From: Panax quinquefolius
Taxonomy: Eukaryota; Streptophyta; Magnoliopsida; Apiales; Araliaceae
NCBI GenBank assembly: GCA_020205615.1
Contig: CM035156.1
Span: 12,867,327-12,931,326 of the forward strand
Direction of reading: 5' to 3'
Length of the DNA stretch: 64,000 bases
Within the stretch, counting starts at the first letter, position 1. Each line of letters starts with the position of its first letter. The notes beneath the pieces are model-generated. The model was given only the letters and a program-made list of their open reading frames with translations. It was not told where the DNA came from and ran no database searches. The position numbers and the translations under genes are program-made. Below are positions 49,180-62,964 of the stretch, piece after piece.

Positions 49180-52100
49180 TTTTATTAATAAATGAATAAG
49201 ATTATTCACAAAGTATATGCTTTATCATGAAACATGATTGACGTATAATATACTACTTTCAATCTCCCAGCTTACTAAAAGCCGATCGTCATGGTAACTT
49301 CGTACTCTTTTTTCTCTAAGTGGCGATTATCCTGCTTTGTTGGATAAGCTTTAGTTAATGGATATATAATGTTGTTCATGAGAGTCCACTTATCTCTATA
49401 GTGATTTCCATCTTTCGATGATTACAATAATCAAATGAAAGTGCCATGATATATGTTTAGATCGAGATGAGACTTAGGAACTATTCTAGTTACCGTAATG
49501 AACTTTTAATCAAACAATCAACTTGCGGCTTCATTTATAGCTATATACTTTGTCTTTATCACTAAACCGTGACTCTTTCTTTGTTTGGAACCTTTCGTTC
49601 AACTGCTTTTGCTTTGTTGAGATAGCGCTTTACCTTAAAGTGGATTTTACGTCATCTTGGTACATCACAGAAAAACTTGAGTACTGTTAAGCCCTCTAGT
49701 TTTTTAATTCGGACCCACATATATCTTCACATCCTTAGTCTTGGGTTAAGAACTTTAAGATGTTTTCAGCATCTTACGGTGATCTTCTCGAATATGCCCG
49801 ATCGACATTGGGTCTAAGTACATTTCATTGCATACATGATTGTCACTTCATACGACCTCTCTTTTAAGAGTGCATGGGGACTATTAAGAGATACACTCCA
49901 TGGCTCATCAACATGAGACATCTCTTGGAGTTTTGCATCTGCTAAGCGACTTTAGCATCAAATGAATATACTTTATTTGGGTTAAGTTGAGCATCCTTTT
50001 AAATCTATCTATATAGATTTGCATCCCCGATAATGATACTCTTCCCCGAATCATTCATGGAGGATTGTTTGAACAACTTTATCTTCTTGATTGTAGCATT
50101 GGTATGTAATTCCTCATCAAAGTAGTATATCGATATATAATCTTTAGAAATGTCATCGCGCTCTTTTGACCCTTTTGTACCACTAGGTTCATTCTTATTT
50201 TGATAAAATCAAACTCTTTTGATTGCTATCAAAGCAGATGTTCATATTTGAGAAACTTGCTTTGATCCATTTCTACGAGTGTCTCTGACTCTTTACCTCA
50301 TCGTATGTATTTGGATCATCATCTTCTATGATGTGTACCTTATCATCATCATCATGATGAATCCATACCTCTAGGTATCTTTGATGCTTATTCCGGTTTA
50401 TGATTGATTTGTGGTATAATAGAAATTACATCTACGAGTTCCTCTTATTTGACTTATAGTATTTTGTGGTTCTTGAAATCTTGAGATCTATTATCCTCCC
50501 ACTAGCCCTTGATAATTAACACCTTTTATCTTAGAAGCGGCGTGTTTTCATAACAAACACCTTTTGCTTTAAGTAGGATTATAGAACATATACCTAAACT
50601 TACTTTAGGATGTCCCACAAATACATTATATAAAATCTTGTCCCAAACTTATCCTTTGAAACCTTTTCACATAAGTTGGACAACCCTTATCTTAACATAC
50701 TTAAGATTAGGAATCCTCACATCCATAACTTTTATGGAGTCTTGAAATTTGGATTTTGAGGTTACCTTTTTCGTGAATGTCGACGTTTTATAGGATATGA
50801 TCTACTAGAAGGATCTTTGGAATGTCGGTAAAATCACTTTGGAATAGTACCATATTCCACAAAAGTATGATTTTTCCTTTCGGATACATCAATCGATTAT
50901 TACGTATCGGGGGCGGCGTCCATTATGAGAAAACTATTTGAGATGATTTAGAAACTTATTGCCACAGTATTTATTCCTTGATCTAATCAAAGAATCTTAA
51001 TACTTTGTCGATTTGTTTCTTACGAATTCTTTGAACCTTTCGAATAATTCACACTTGTATTCAACAAATACATACATTCGACTCTTTGAATGATCATCTC
51101 CTTTTCTTATACTAGTTTGTTGATATAAAATTATTTTCATGTAAGTCAGTATACAAAATTTATTAAGTAATATTCGATTCTATACAAAACATTATTATTA
51201 TAAATAGAACAACAATTGTTCTTAATTATAATACCAAAGATTTCATTGTCCAATGATAAAATGGAAATAATATTTTTAACGAAATGGAATCTGATATAAC
51301 TTATTGACTTAATAGATTTGCTAGTAGGCGTTCTTAAACTATAAGTTTCTATGGCTAATCGTGACCTTTGCTTTACATTTTCACACATGGGATTACTTAT
51401 CTTTGTTTAACTTTACTACTTACCTTGGTCCTTCATAAATCTATATTTATGATGTAGAAAGTCGGTATCAATACCAAGTAGAACCTTGACTTAAGAAAAT
51501 TTATTTTAAATCATGAACAAATTTGTATTTATAATAGAAACTTCATTTAAGCTTCTTTGGTAAGCCTCTGCAAGAATCTTCTTGATTTCTTTCTAGTGTC
51601 GAGGGCTTATTGTAGTGGAAGCAAACTCCTTTCTTTATCCATATCGATTTTGTTCTTATTATCCTTTGTTTACGCCTTTCTATTTACCTTCTTTGAATAG
51701 TTCTTCTTTTGGAAGATCCTTTGGCCCCTACCGGTAAGACTTGATCTTTCTTGGTTGGAAAGTGACTCTCGACATTTTTGATATGTTAAGCAAATCAATG
51801 AGGTGATATCTAAGCTTGTTTATATATGAAAAATTCACAACAATTATGAAAAATTAAGGGAGTGAGTGCAAGATCAAATCTTGGCTCAACTCCCCATCCA
51901 TATAAAACCGTTATCTAATTGTTCAATCAAATTGATAAATATTTAGAACTTTTTTATACATCTTATAGTGCCATTTGGCCATTCTAGATCGGAAGAGCTC
52001 CTTGAATGTCGATATCTATCAGGTCTACTTTCCTCACCATCGACCACTTGATGTGCGGGAATATAGTAGGAGCATCGTAGTTTCATCTTGTGTTTGAAGC

Positions 52101-54399
52101 TAATTACTCATGGATCTGGCGTGATGCGTTGAGCATTTGTGCATCATCTTGCCACTTTCTAAAAGTAGCGATCTCTTCCTCGAGGCATTATGCGCAACCA
52201 TTGCGAGGATAGGCGTATTAAGGACATAAGATAACTTTTTGACCATGAGAACTATTCTCAAATTCCTTAACCAATCTGTTTAATTGATTCGGTTAATTTT
52301 AGCATCTAATATGCTTAGCGATGATAGTAATTTTAGACATTGTAAAATTACGTAAATGAATTTGTAATTAACAACATTTAACATACATTCTTTTATTAAT
52401 TACCAAAATAAATTAGGTCTTGTTTTAAATTGGTATCTCCCTTTATTTTCTTCAAACTATATTACCCTCACTTATATAGTTAAGCAAAATCTAATTAAAG
52501 ATTTCTTTAGTGAGAATAAGGATCCCATTTCAAATGTATATAGCCTTGTGGTGACCTGACAAACTATATATAAATAAATAGGTAGACAACTTTTGTCAAT
52601 TACATCAACTATCTGACTCCTTTTCTTTTGCCTCTTAGATTATTTTGATCAGTGGTGGCACATAGAATCAAAATTATCCGAGTTAAGTCCAGAACCTAGC
52701 ACTCCGTATATTCAAAAAGAAAAATATCATTCTTGTGGTGACCTGACAAAACAATATTATTCAATTTTCTTTATAAGCATCAAATGTGATAAATTAACAT
52801 CTTAAATACTTAATACTTGCCTTGTGGTGACACAACAAACTTCATATTAAATATTTAAATACTCTATTAATTTTATATCATCTTTAGAAAGCTGACGTTC
52901 GATATTCCAAATATCTTTGAGCGCTTAGGAACTTAATATAAAAATTGAGGGTTTTGTTATTAATTTGTCTCGTCTTGTTTAAGCGTACGTGCGTATATAT
53001 ATAAATCGCGTCGTATTAATGAACATCTGAAGCATGTTTGTATAATATATAAAATATATAATATAAGCATTACATATAGAATCTATATTACTGGATTGAT
53101 TATGGACTTTTATTACAGTTTGGTTCCTTTAGAGCCCGCCTGAGTGAACGAAAAGGTTGAACTCTAAAAGTGCGAATTAATATTTAAATATAACTATTAC
53201 ATTTAAACTTTGGGCTCCATTACAAGCGGGTCTTGAGCGCTCTTATTCCTTGATCTCGATTCTTCAAAATTAATTCTAACTATTCCTATTACAAAACTAT
53301 TTAAAATAAATAGAAACCTTGATCGTGATCGAGGGAAATGCATAGGAGGGATATGAATTTACATTAAGAAAAATTAGAGAAGGCAGTGCGTGAAGACCCG
53401 TTTAATAAAACCATACATTCGTGCATCTAACTAAAATAAAAATCAATTATATTAATTGATAGTCCATAATCAATCCATTTATTATCATCACATCATAGTA
53501 TGCATCGATAAATAACATTCATCTCATGAATAATAAACATTTAATATATATATTGATATCATTTAATGGGCAAATTTAATTAGTATAAAATCTAATTTTG
53601 AATCAAAATAAACTCCTTTATTTTAATCCAAATTTAAATCAAAATAAAACTATTTTATTTTAATTTATTCAATTTTGAATAAAATAAACTATTTTATTTT
53701 AATCAAAATCATTAATCAAAATAAACTCCTTTATTTTAATTAATTATGGAATCAATTCCATATATATAAAAATTCTTTATTAAAGGAAACACGGATATTT
53801 TTCCTATTCAAAAATAAACTCCTTTATTTTGAATAATATAAAATCTTATTCCATATTTAAATAAACTCCTTTATTTAAAGAAACACGGATTTTTCTTTCT
53901 ATTCACAAATAAACTCTTTTATTTTGAATAATATGAAATCTTATTTCATATCTAAATAAACTCCTTTATTTAAGGAAAATAGGATTCTCTTTCGATTCAC
54001 AAAATAAACTCTTTTTATTTTGAATAATATGAAATCTAATTTCATATCTAAATAAACTCCTTTATTTAAGGAAAGATGGAATACAATTTCAACTCCAATT
54101 AGTTATTATGGAATCGATTCCAACTCTAATTAGTTAGCATGAAATTTAATTTTAAAATTAAAATAAACCTATTATTTTAAAATTAAAATAAACTTTTATA
54201 TTTAAAATTAAAATAAACTTTTATTTTAATCATAAAATAATGAAGAATATATATATAACTATTATATATATATAATAACGAAGAATATATATATATATAT
54301 ATATAATATAACTATATATATATATATTTAATTATATAAATATATATATATATAGTTTGAGGTTATATATATTATATACCATAATATTCTGTTGTGAAA

Positions 54400-54470
<71 letters not shown>

Positions 54471-56609
54471 GATTTCAATCGTCTTTGTGAAATGGCCAAC
54501 GTGAATCATTGTTGCTTTATTAATTCCATTTCTTGTAAAGTATATATCATATATATATAACCCTTTTGTGAAATGAATCACGAAGCCATGGAAATCGGAC
54601 GAAAAAAAAAATATTTTTTTTTTTTTTTTAAATTTTATCTGATAAAATTATGCCTGATTAAATTGTTAAAAACACATATCGATATAGATATTAAATTAAA
54701 ACAATTAATAATTAGCGTAAAGGTTTGGCTACGATGCCTTTGTTGGGTTTGTAATATTCGAAGCCTTGATCAAATTGCATAAATTAAGCGGAAGCGTGTA
54801 AAATCGAGTTTAAAATTATTTACAAACCATAAATAGGATCACCCTTTATGCGTAATTATTAATTAAGCGAAAAAGATAAAGAATAAATCATACCCTTGAA
54901 GATCGAGCTTCCTAAAGTCTGAGTTCACCTCGAATCCTTTTCGCGTTCGATCTTGAATTCACCGGGTTTGGTTCCTTCCTTTGATCGGCGTTAGCCACCC
55001 AGAGTGTTTGGCCTCAGAGGTGATCCGCTGAGGAAGAAAATTCAAGAAGAAGGGGTGTTGGCTAAAACCTAGTTTTTCTATCTACTATAGAAAAAAGGCG
55101 TACTCTCAACAAATTGGAATTATATGTAGTATGTTGAAAAATTGACAACCTACTCACCATAATAAGACTCATCTTATTTATAGATGTAAGGCAACCCATA
55201 ACAATTAAGGAATTGGGTTTTATTTAATTAATTAAATTCTTTTAATTAATTAAGCTCCCTAATCTTATTAGGGATAATTAATTAAACTCCTTTAATTAAT
55301 TTTCCTTCTAATCGATTAGGAATAAATGAGAATACTTATATTAAATTAATTCCTAAACTCTTTTAGAAATTAAAATAATAATAATTGTAATAATATTAAT
55401 AAGACTCCTCTTATTAATTTATATTTAATATTTCTAAAATATTAAATAATAAATATTAAGCTATTTAATTTATTCTATCACCATAGATTAAATTAAATAT
55501 ATATATTATTATGATTATGCCATTAACTTAACTTAAATAATTATTCTTCCTTTTATGGTGTGACCCTTTGGGTTCTCCGTATTAAGCAGGTTGTGAATAA
55601 ATCAATTAGAACAATTCTAATCTTATTTAAATAAATAAATTAAACAATTAATTTATTTAAATAAATAATATTTATTCTCTGATAGGGATAAGCCTCACTA
55701 GCGATCAGCGACTTTCCAGGATAATATAGATTTCAACATTAATCATTAAAGAACCTTTGAGTAAATAATTTAAATCTGATTGATCCTTCCATGCATCTGA
55801 TGTCCCGATTAAATATAAGGCATTGGAATTCTTTGTCGAGTCTTATTTTATTTAATTATATGTATTTCGATCTTAAATGCATGACTCAAATAATGCAAAT
55901 TAGAAACTCCTTTCTAATTTCATTACGCCTTAACCCAAGGACTCTTTGAGGTACATCATTTATCGAATCATAGGACATTTCTCTTCTTTTATTAGAAGTG
56001 GTAGATTCTTTATTGATCACGTACATTATCTCCGTATACTGACTTATTATACTGACGTACCCTTTGATATACCTAAGGGTCTTAAGGAATAAGTCAAAGT
56101 ATAACTCATCATCTGCGAATATTATGATGATCTCGAGTCGAGATCACTTGTCTCTACTATCACTTCGAGAATTCTATTGGCGAATGAATAAAACTCCATT
56201 AGGTATTCCTTGGCGAGCCACGTTCGATGAACTTATTCTCTAATAAGCACTACGTACTTGCTTTAGTGTCTCACACAAATGATCGTGAGATCAATCATCC
56301 TCATCGATGAAATGACAGCGTATGTACCGATCTATCAGGATTCACTAATCCCCGATTTAGTAATCGATGATTGGGAACTATTTTAGTTTTAAGCTTTACA
56401 GAAATTTAGATCTCATTAAAATGATCATCATCATTATTCTAAAAGCATTGCTTAAAACTATGGGTTTATCACGTATTATAAAATAGCATCGTGTAGATAA
56501 TTAAAGCCTTTAATAAATTAATATTTTTTATTAATAAATGAATAAGATTGTTACAAAGTATATGCTTTATCATCGAACATGATTGATTGACATGTACATA
56601 CTACTTTCA
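49180..56609 (-). mobile_element. Ty1/Copia retrotransposon, copy B (left LTR in gap)
   Basis: Collinear with 35979-43504. 49180-49261 is the last part of the 3' LTR, 49262-54749 the internal region, and 54750-56609 the 5' LTR (1860 bp, ends TGTAATATTC and CTACTTTCA intact). The purine tract is at 49262-49275. RNase H and RT remnants lie at about 49.3-50.3 kb, the pre-integrase remnant at 51146-51388 (KNIISILSLD, IIIKNNCCSIYNNNV), and gag at about 51.57-52.25 kb. It differs from copy A by very many 1-5 base changes, and by a much shorter TA run. Confidence 0.85.
54403..54466. repeat. (TA)n microsatellite of copy B
   Basis: About 64 bases of TA in the Copia leader, with shorter TA tracts at 54246-54360. 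Counterpart of the 230-base run in copy A. Confidence 0.9.
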
Positions 56610-58495
56610 ATTCTTTAGTATCCGACCACAATTATTCATGCACTACGGGCGAGAATATTTGTGTATTCATTAATAAGTCATGATCGTACCAACAAGCATC
56701 CCGATGCACTTCTGACCCTTTGAGGATTTTTATCACATCATTTTGTAACATTACGGTCGTGATTACAAGAATAGTCTCGGTCGTAATCATACCAAGTCCA
56801 TCTATGCATTACGAGAATACGGATGACTTTCAAAAAAATATAAACATGAGGATGATGACAATGATATAAAATTGATAAAACAAGTTCAAGAATTATTTTA
56901 TCCGAGGAATTATTAACGTCAATTATCGACATGATATTGTTTTGTAGAGTAAAATTCAAGAATTATCGGAAGAATATTTTCATGAAAGAATCTTTGGATG
57001 AAAGCATAAATATCGAGGATATTCCACTAATTTCATAGAGTATAGAAGTGAAGTTTTAACAATTTGGGTATAATAAAGAATGGAATAACAAAAGAAATCA
57101 CCGTGCGTCACGATAGGCCGCGCAGAACGAGTTATTCAGCGAGAATAATAAATAGCGGAACCGGGTCGGTGAAATTCTGCACAAGCGGGATGTTCCAACG
57201 AGAATAATAAAGATGGAACCGGATCCGATTGTAAAAAACTTGAGATAGGATATTCAATGAGAATGATAAAGAGCGGAACGGTGGGGTGTAAAACACTTGA
57301 CGAGGATGTTCAGCGAGAATAATAAAAAGGCGGAACCGAATTGGGTGTAAAACACTGTGAGCAGGATGTTCCGACAAAATAATAAAAAGCGGAACCGGTC
57401 GGTGTAAAACACTGCAGACGAGGATGTTCAGCGGAATAATAGAAGAATGTCACCAAGTATAGGGTAAACCCGTATCACTGAGTTATTCAGCAGAATAATA
57501 AGCGATGGAATAACAATGATTCTCTTAATGAATAAGAAAGAATAACACCCTTACATTTGGTAAGAGATTGAATCTTTATGACGGTGTAGTAACAAAATAC
57601 TCTTCTTCTTTCTCTTATTCTCTACTATACTTTCTCTCTACATAAGCTTGAATGAATTAAGTGAAAAATAATAAGCTTTAGGCCTCTTTATATATAGAAG
57701 ATTTCTAGGCTTGCTTTTTCTTTAGTGTGAAAAGGCAAGTGGCTTGACGGTGATAATGTGTAAAGAAAAAGTGGTTTGGCGCTTTTCATAATGTGAAGCG
57801 ACCAGTGGTTCGGCGCTTTTGTAATGTGAAAGCGACAAGTGGTTCGACGATGCGGTAAAGGTAATTACTATTGTGAAGGTAATTACTATTCCGCGAGGTA
57901 ATTCTTATTGGCGAAGGTAATTCTTATTCACAAGGTAATTCTTCTTAGCGAAAGTAATTACTATTGACGAAGGTAATACTATTGTGAAGGTAATTACTAT
58001 TATCAAAGGTAATTCTTATTGGTGAAGAGACTCTTAGATGATGACATATAGGCCCCGTAAAATAATCAAACTTACCACAAATCATTTTATTTTTAATCGA
58101 CCACGTATTTAATCTTTCAACAATTATTAATCATTTTATAAACTTGTAAAGTCTCGATTATTGATTTAATCTTTATAACATATTATCTGGATGATCTTTG
58201 TAATGATAATTGAATCGATAATATAATAGATATGATGCGCCAATTCTTTATGTAGCGATAATTGAGCGTAAGTGGTGACTTCTCACGTAAGCATCGATAA
58301 TCAATCTGGTGTCTTTCTTGTCTCGACCATAGCGTATTCTTTGTACTTTACTGCCGGGTAGTTCAGCGATTTTAACGATAACACCTCCATAGTTATTTTT
58401 ATAAAATATTTTTTGTCGTTTTCTCGATCAACAATAATTACATTTGTGGGGTCACCTGATGATTGAGCCGTTGTGCGAATATTCCTAACAAAGTC
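56610..58495 (-). mobile_element. Gypsy LTR fragment, solo-LTR subfamily (copy B)
   Basis: Complement of about 9310-11230 of the solo LTR. It starts at the Copia LTR border with attctttagtat, and includes about 520 bases (56610-57130) that are missing in copy A. It holds the hairpin repeats (57130-57440), a TATA box at about 57688-57697 (minus) and the gacgaaggtaatt repeats (57860-58030). Confidence 0.8.
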
Positions 58496-60644
58496 ACGGT
58501 TGATCTTTGGCGAAAGTTTCTGGTTGATCTTTGTTGAACTACTCGATAGTAAAAGTAATGCGATCGATAATGGTTCGTGTGTCTTTCTCACCAATGATTA
58601 TTATTGATCTTTATGTAAAGTCTTCGATTATCCATTATTGTCGATTAATAATATGAATTATTATAGCGATAATGGCGTTTTGTTTTATTTGTATTATTAG
58701 CGTAATAAAATAGAAACATTTTTTATATAAAGCAGAATACTTTATTAAAGTTATTCCATAAATAAAATATATTATATTTTTATTATGCGTAGTGTTGCGT
58801 AGTATTTTGCATGTGTTGCGCATAGTAAAATGTTTTTATATAAATAGAATATATTATATTTTATTTAAAAGATTTTGCTTTAAATATGGATAGTCAGATT
58901 AAAGTAAATCAATGCGATGGACCGTTCATGGATTAATTCTTATCATTCTATTTTTCTATAAATAGAAAGCTCGTTCCTTCATTATTTTCTTACAGATTCT
59001 TTGAAACTCTAGAGAGAGAGAAATTATAGAGAGAAGCTATAGAGAGAAAATCTATAGAGAAAGAAAGAAGAGTGATTGCAGTACTTCCTTTGCTTTGATA
59101 TCCGATTGTCTTTTTACGGTAAGGGATATTATTTGTTGTACGTAAGGGGTGTTATTCTTTCTTATTCATGAAGAGAACTTACATTATTCCATTCATTATT
59201 ATTACATTGGAATAACTTTTTGTAAAAAGTGGTATACCCTATCATAACATATATCTGGCGTACCTATACTTGAGTGAAATCCTTATGTTATTCCATTCTT
59301 ATTTATTACATTGGAATAACTTTTATCATCTGTGAATCCCCTATCTTGGTGATCTTAACACATTATTCCATTCTTTATTATTACATTTGAATATCACATA
59401 CATGTGTTTTACCGGACTGGTTATATTGTTTATTATTCGCATTTATTATTACATTTGGAATATCGTATACGTGTGTTTTACAGGACCTAGTTCCATTGTT
59501 TATTATTGACATTTATTATTACATTTGGATCATCACATCGATTGTGAATTTCACTGACACTGGTTAGTTATTATTATTAGTTGGAATAACTTTTATACTA
59601 TCTGAAATCTGCATGCGTGGTGATTTCTTTTGTTATTCCATTCTTTATTATACCCGGTTGGTTAAAACTTTGACTTATACTCCGTGAAATTAGTAGAATG
59701 TCCTTGATATTTGCGTTTTCATCGATATCTTTTCATGGAAATATTCTTGATCATTCTTGAATTTTACTCTACAAAAGCGATTATCTTGTTGACAATTTGG
59801 GCGTTACTAATTCACGGATAAAATAATTCTTGAACTTTGTTTTATTGAATTATTATGTCATTGTCATCATCCTCGTGTTATATTATGTTATCTTTGGCTT
59901 ACGTGCATAGATGAACTTAGTATGATTATGACGAGGATCATTCGGTATAATCATGGCTTGTTATAAATGATGTGATAAAAGTCCTCGATGGCACATAATG
60001 CGATGATGGATAGTTTTGGTATGATTATGACCGGGGTGATTCGGTATAGTCGTGACCATTGATAATTTGATGAAAATCATTGGTAGTAGATACGAGGATG
60101 ATTAGATATTGTGGTTTATTCATTAAAAGCTGAGTCTTAGTGATAAAATTTATGAAAACCTTTTAAAACCTAAAAGATAGTAGACTTTATTTTCTCTTGA
60201 CTCTTTTAATGGATTGCGTATTAATTGCTGATTAAATTTGGTTGTCTATTGTATTTTATCGGTTTAACAGATTTGAAGGCTAATGATAATTTATTCTGCA
60301 TTATCTTAGTCATAATATTTCTTCTTTGGGCTAGTTGAGCTCACCCTTTCTTTCCTTTATTCTCTTAGGAAATGAGAACATATTTGAGACCAGTCGGGGA
60401 GCGGAGTAATGGTCGAGAGGATAGCATTAGTAGTCCTCACTTAATACATGAAATAGTGTGATAATAGTTGTAATGAGGACTCCTTTTGAGTTTGTATAAT
60501 ATCTAGTAGACAATATTTGTATTCAAACTCACGGTTTATATCGTATTACCTACAGCAGTTATGTTAGTAAGTTGTATTTGAATTTATGTACCATGTAAGT
60601 GGCGACCGAGATGGGTGGCGTATACCTAATTTTGGGGCGTCACT
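58496..60644 (+). mobile_element. Gypsy LTR fragment, 9011/18548 subfamily (copy B)
   Basis: Counterpart of 44791-46954 with the same truncated head and a GGGGCGTCACT end. TATA box at about 58957-58966, aga-rich leader at about 59015-59060, hairpin-type repeats at 59190-59590. Confidence 0.8.
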
Positions 60645-61676
60645 GCTTTATCTATCTTAATCTGCAAAGCATGGTGATTTCTTTATTATTCCATTCTTTA
60701 TTATACTCGGTTGGTTAAAGTTTTGACTTATACTGCTCCATGAAATTAGTATAATATCCTTGATATTTTTCGTTTTATCCGATTATCTTTCATGGAAATA
60801 TTCTTACGAGCATTCTTGAATTTTACTCTATAAAAAGTATCATGTTGACAATTTGGACTTATTAGTTCTTGAATAAATTAATTCTTGAACTTGTTTTATT
60901 GAATTCTTATATCATTGTCATCATCCTCGTATTTTATATTTTTTTGAAAGTCATACATGGCACATGGTGCATGGATGAACTTGGTATGATTATAACGAGG
61001 GATTATTCGGTGCAATCATGATCGTAATGTTACAAATGATGTGGTAAAAGTCCTTATTGGCGTAGTGCATTGATGGACGGTTGTTGGCATGATCGTGACC
61101 ATTGATGAATACGAATATCCTTGGCTTTTGTAGTGCGTGGATAATTTGTGGTCGTGACCTAATGAATATCCTTGGTAGTAGTGCGGGGATGATGTGGATT
61201 ATTATTGGAAATTTGAGTCTCAGCGATAAAAGTGATGAAAAACCTTTTAAATCGTAAAAAATAGTATATTTTATTCTCTACTTGACTCTTTTAATGGATT
61301 GCATGTTTCGCTGCAGTTAAACTTGATGTCTATTGTATTTTATTCTGCATTATCTTAGTCATAATATTTCTTACTAGGCTAGTTGAGCTCACCTTTTTTC
61401 CTTTGTTCTCTTTAGGAAATGAGAGCGTGGTATTTGGGACTAATCGGGGAGCGGGTGGCGGTCCGGATGATAGTATTAGTAGTCCTCATTATTACATTAA
61501 ATAGTGTGACGATAAATGTAATGAGTACTTAATACGAGAGTGAATATTATCTAGAAGACAATATTTGTATTAAAACTCACAGCTTTCTTGTTGTATATTA
61601 AAGATTGTATTTTTATTCTGTACCATGTATTTGGCGACTTAGAATAGGTGATGTATACCTATTTTGGGGCGTCACA
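60645..61676 (+). mobile_element. 3' part of a Gypsy LTR (copy B)
   Basis: Counterpart of 46955-47988, of nearly the same length (1032 against 1034 bases), here with an intact GGGGCGTCACA end. Confidence 0.78.
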
Positions 61677-62591
61677 TTTGGCCTGTAGTGGAAAGATGAA
61701 TTGTTAATGAATATCTTTGGACGTAGTGCAAAGATGAATTTATTAGTATGATTATGAGCAGGGATTGTGATTTGGTATAACTATGATTTTTGATGTTTTG
61801 GTGAAGATATGTGATGAAAATTATCTTACGTCACAGGTGCGAAAAGAATTGAATCACAATTATGATTATGAGTTATTCATATGATTTTGGATAGGAATTG
61901 ATGATTGATGTTACGAGGATAAAACATTATTGGTGGACTTTTAACATGGAAGATAATTGACTGATGGTACATTTGACTCTTTTAATGGATTGTTAGATTC
62001 AGCTGCTGACTATGGTTAAAAGTTTTATCATCTACCGTATATTCTAAATCTACGATTTATTATTGATAAAAGCTATTGATAATTTAATTATCTTTAGTTA
62101 TGATATTCTTTCTTTGGGCTAGTTGTGCCCACCTTTTTGCCTCTTGATTCCTTTAGGTAATAAAAGTGTAGCCATTTGGGTTGACGGGGATAACGGGGAA
62201 TATAATGATGAGTACATAAATATTGAGTTCTCCACTAAATAGTATGGAAATAATTTTTTGAGAACTTTAGATAAGTGTGTCGTATTGTATCGTTATTTGA
62301 TATTTAATTTTGGTGAACCAAGTAGGGTGAAGCGAACTTCGACTTTGGAAGGGTGTTTTGTCTTTGTCGTACAGGATGTACAATGACATCTGACCTCGAG
62401 TTATCATAAAGGCGGGGTTGTGCGCATCAACTTTACTTTGAGTATATATATGAGCCTTTACTATATGATCTTGGAGTTTATTTGAAATGTAATTTTCACT
62501 TGGAGACAATGGAGATAGTTATATGTCGAGAAGACTCACCATTAGAAGGAACATTATAGTAATCTTCTCGTTTTTCTTTAGAATTCTATTG
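61677..62591 (+). mobile_element. Gypsy LTR-like segment without normal end (copy B)
   Basis: Counterpart of 47989-48904. It runs directly into the LTR head TGTAAGACCC at 62592. Confidence 0.55.
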
Positions 62592-62964
62592 TGTAAGACC
62601 CGACTTTTTATAAATAAAGATGAATTTTTCTATAAATATTATTTTTTGAATATTATGGAATAAATTTGATATAATGTTATAGTTGTGGGTAATATTTATA
62701 AATTTTGCAGAAAAGTATACGAGTTGTTATAAAATATTAGTTTTGCAAATATTACATTGTAGGGTCCACCAATGATTGGTAGTTATACGAATATTCCTGC
62801 TAAGCAAGAATATTCCCAGGCAATCGAATATAATATAACCACTTGCATACTTTGCAAATTTATAAATCTTACCTGACTATAATATATCTCGAAATTCACA
62901 CCATAATATTAAAATTTATTTCGACAAAATTTAAATCTTTATTGATAAAATCTGAGGTCTCTCT
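62592..62964. repeat. Two Gypsy LTR heads facing each other
   Basis: A plus-strand LTR head (62592 to about 62790, TGTAAGACCC start) is followed by an inverted, diverged LTR head (about 62795-62964, degraded gaggtctctctg end). Both carry aataaatttgatat-type and tttgcaaagtat-type words in opposite orientation, giving an imperfect palindrome. The right head borders a normal purine tract, so it is the 3' LTR of the next minus-strand element, missing most of its length. Confidence 0.75.

Noticed and set aside
49011..49199. Open frame spanning the gap
   Set aside because: It consists largely of undetermined residues from the 100 Ns.
57132..57377. Apparent small proteins with FIILAEHP repeats
   Set aside because: Same hairpin minisatellite as at 10.3 kb, inside an LTR fragment.
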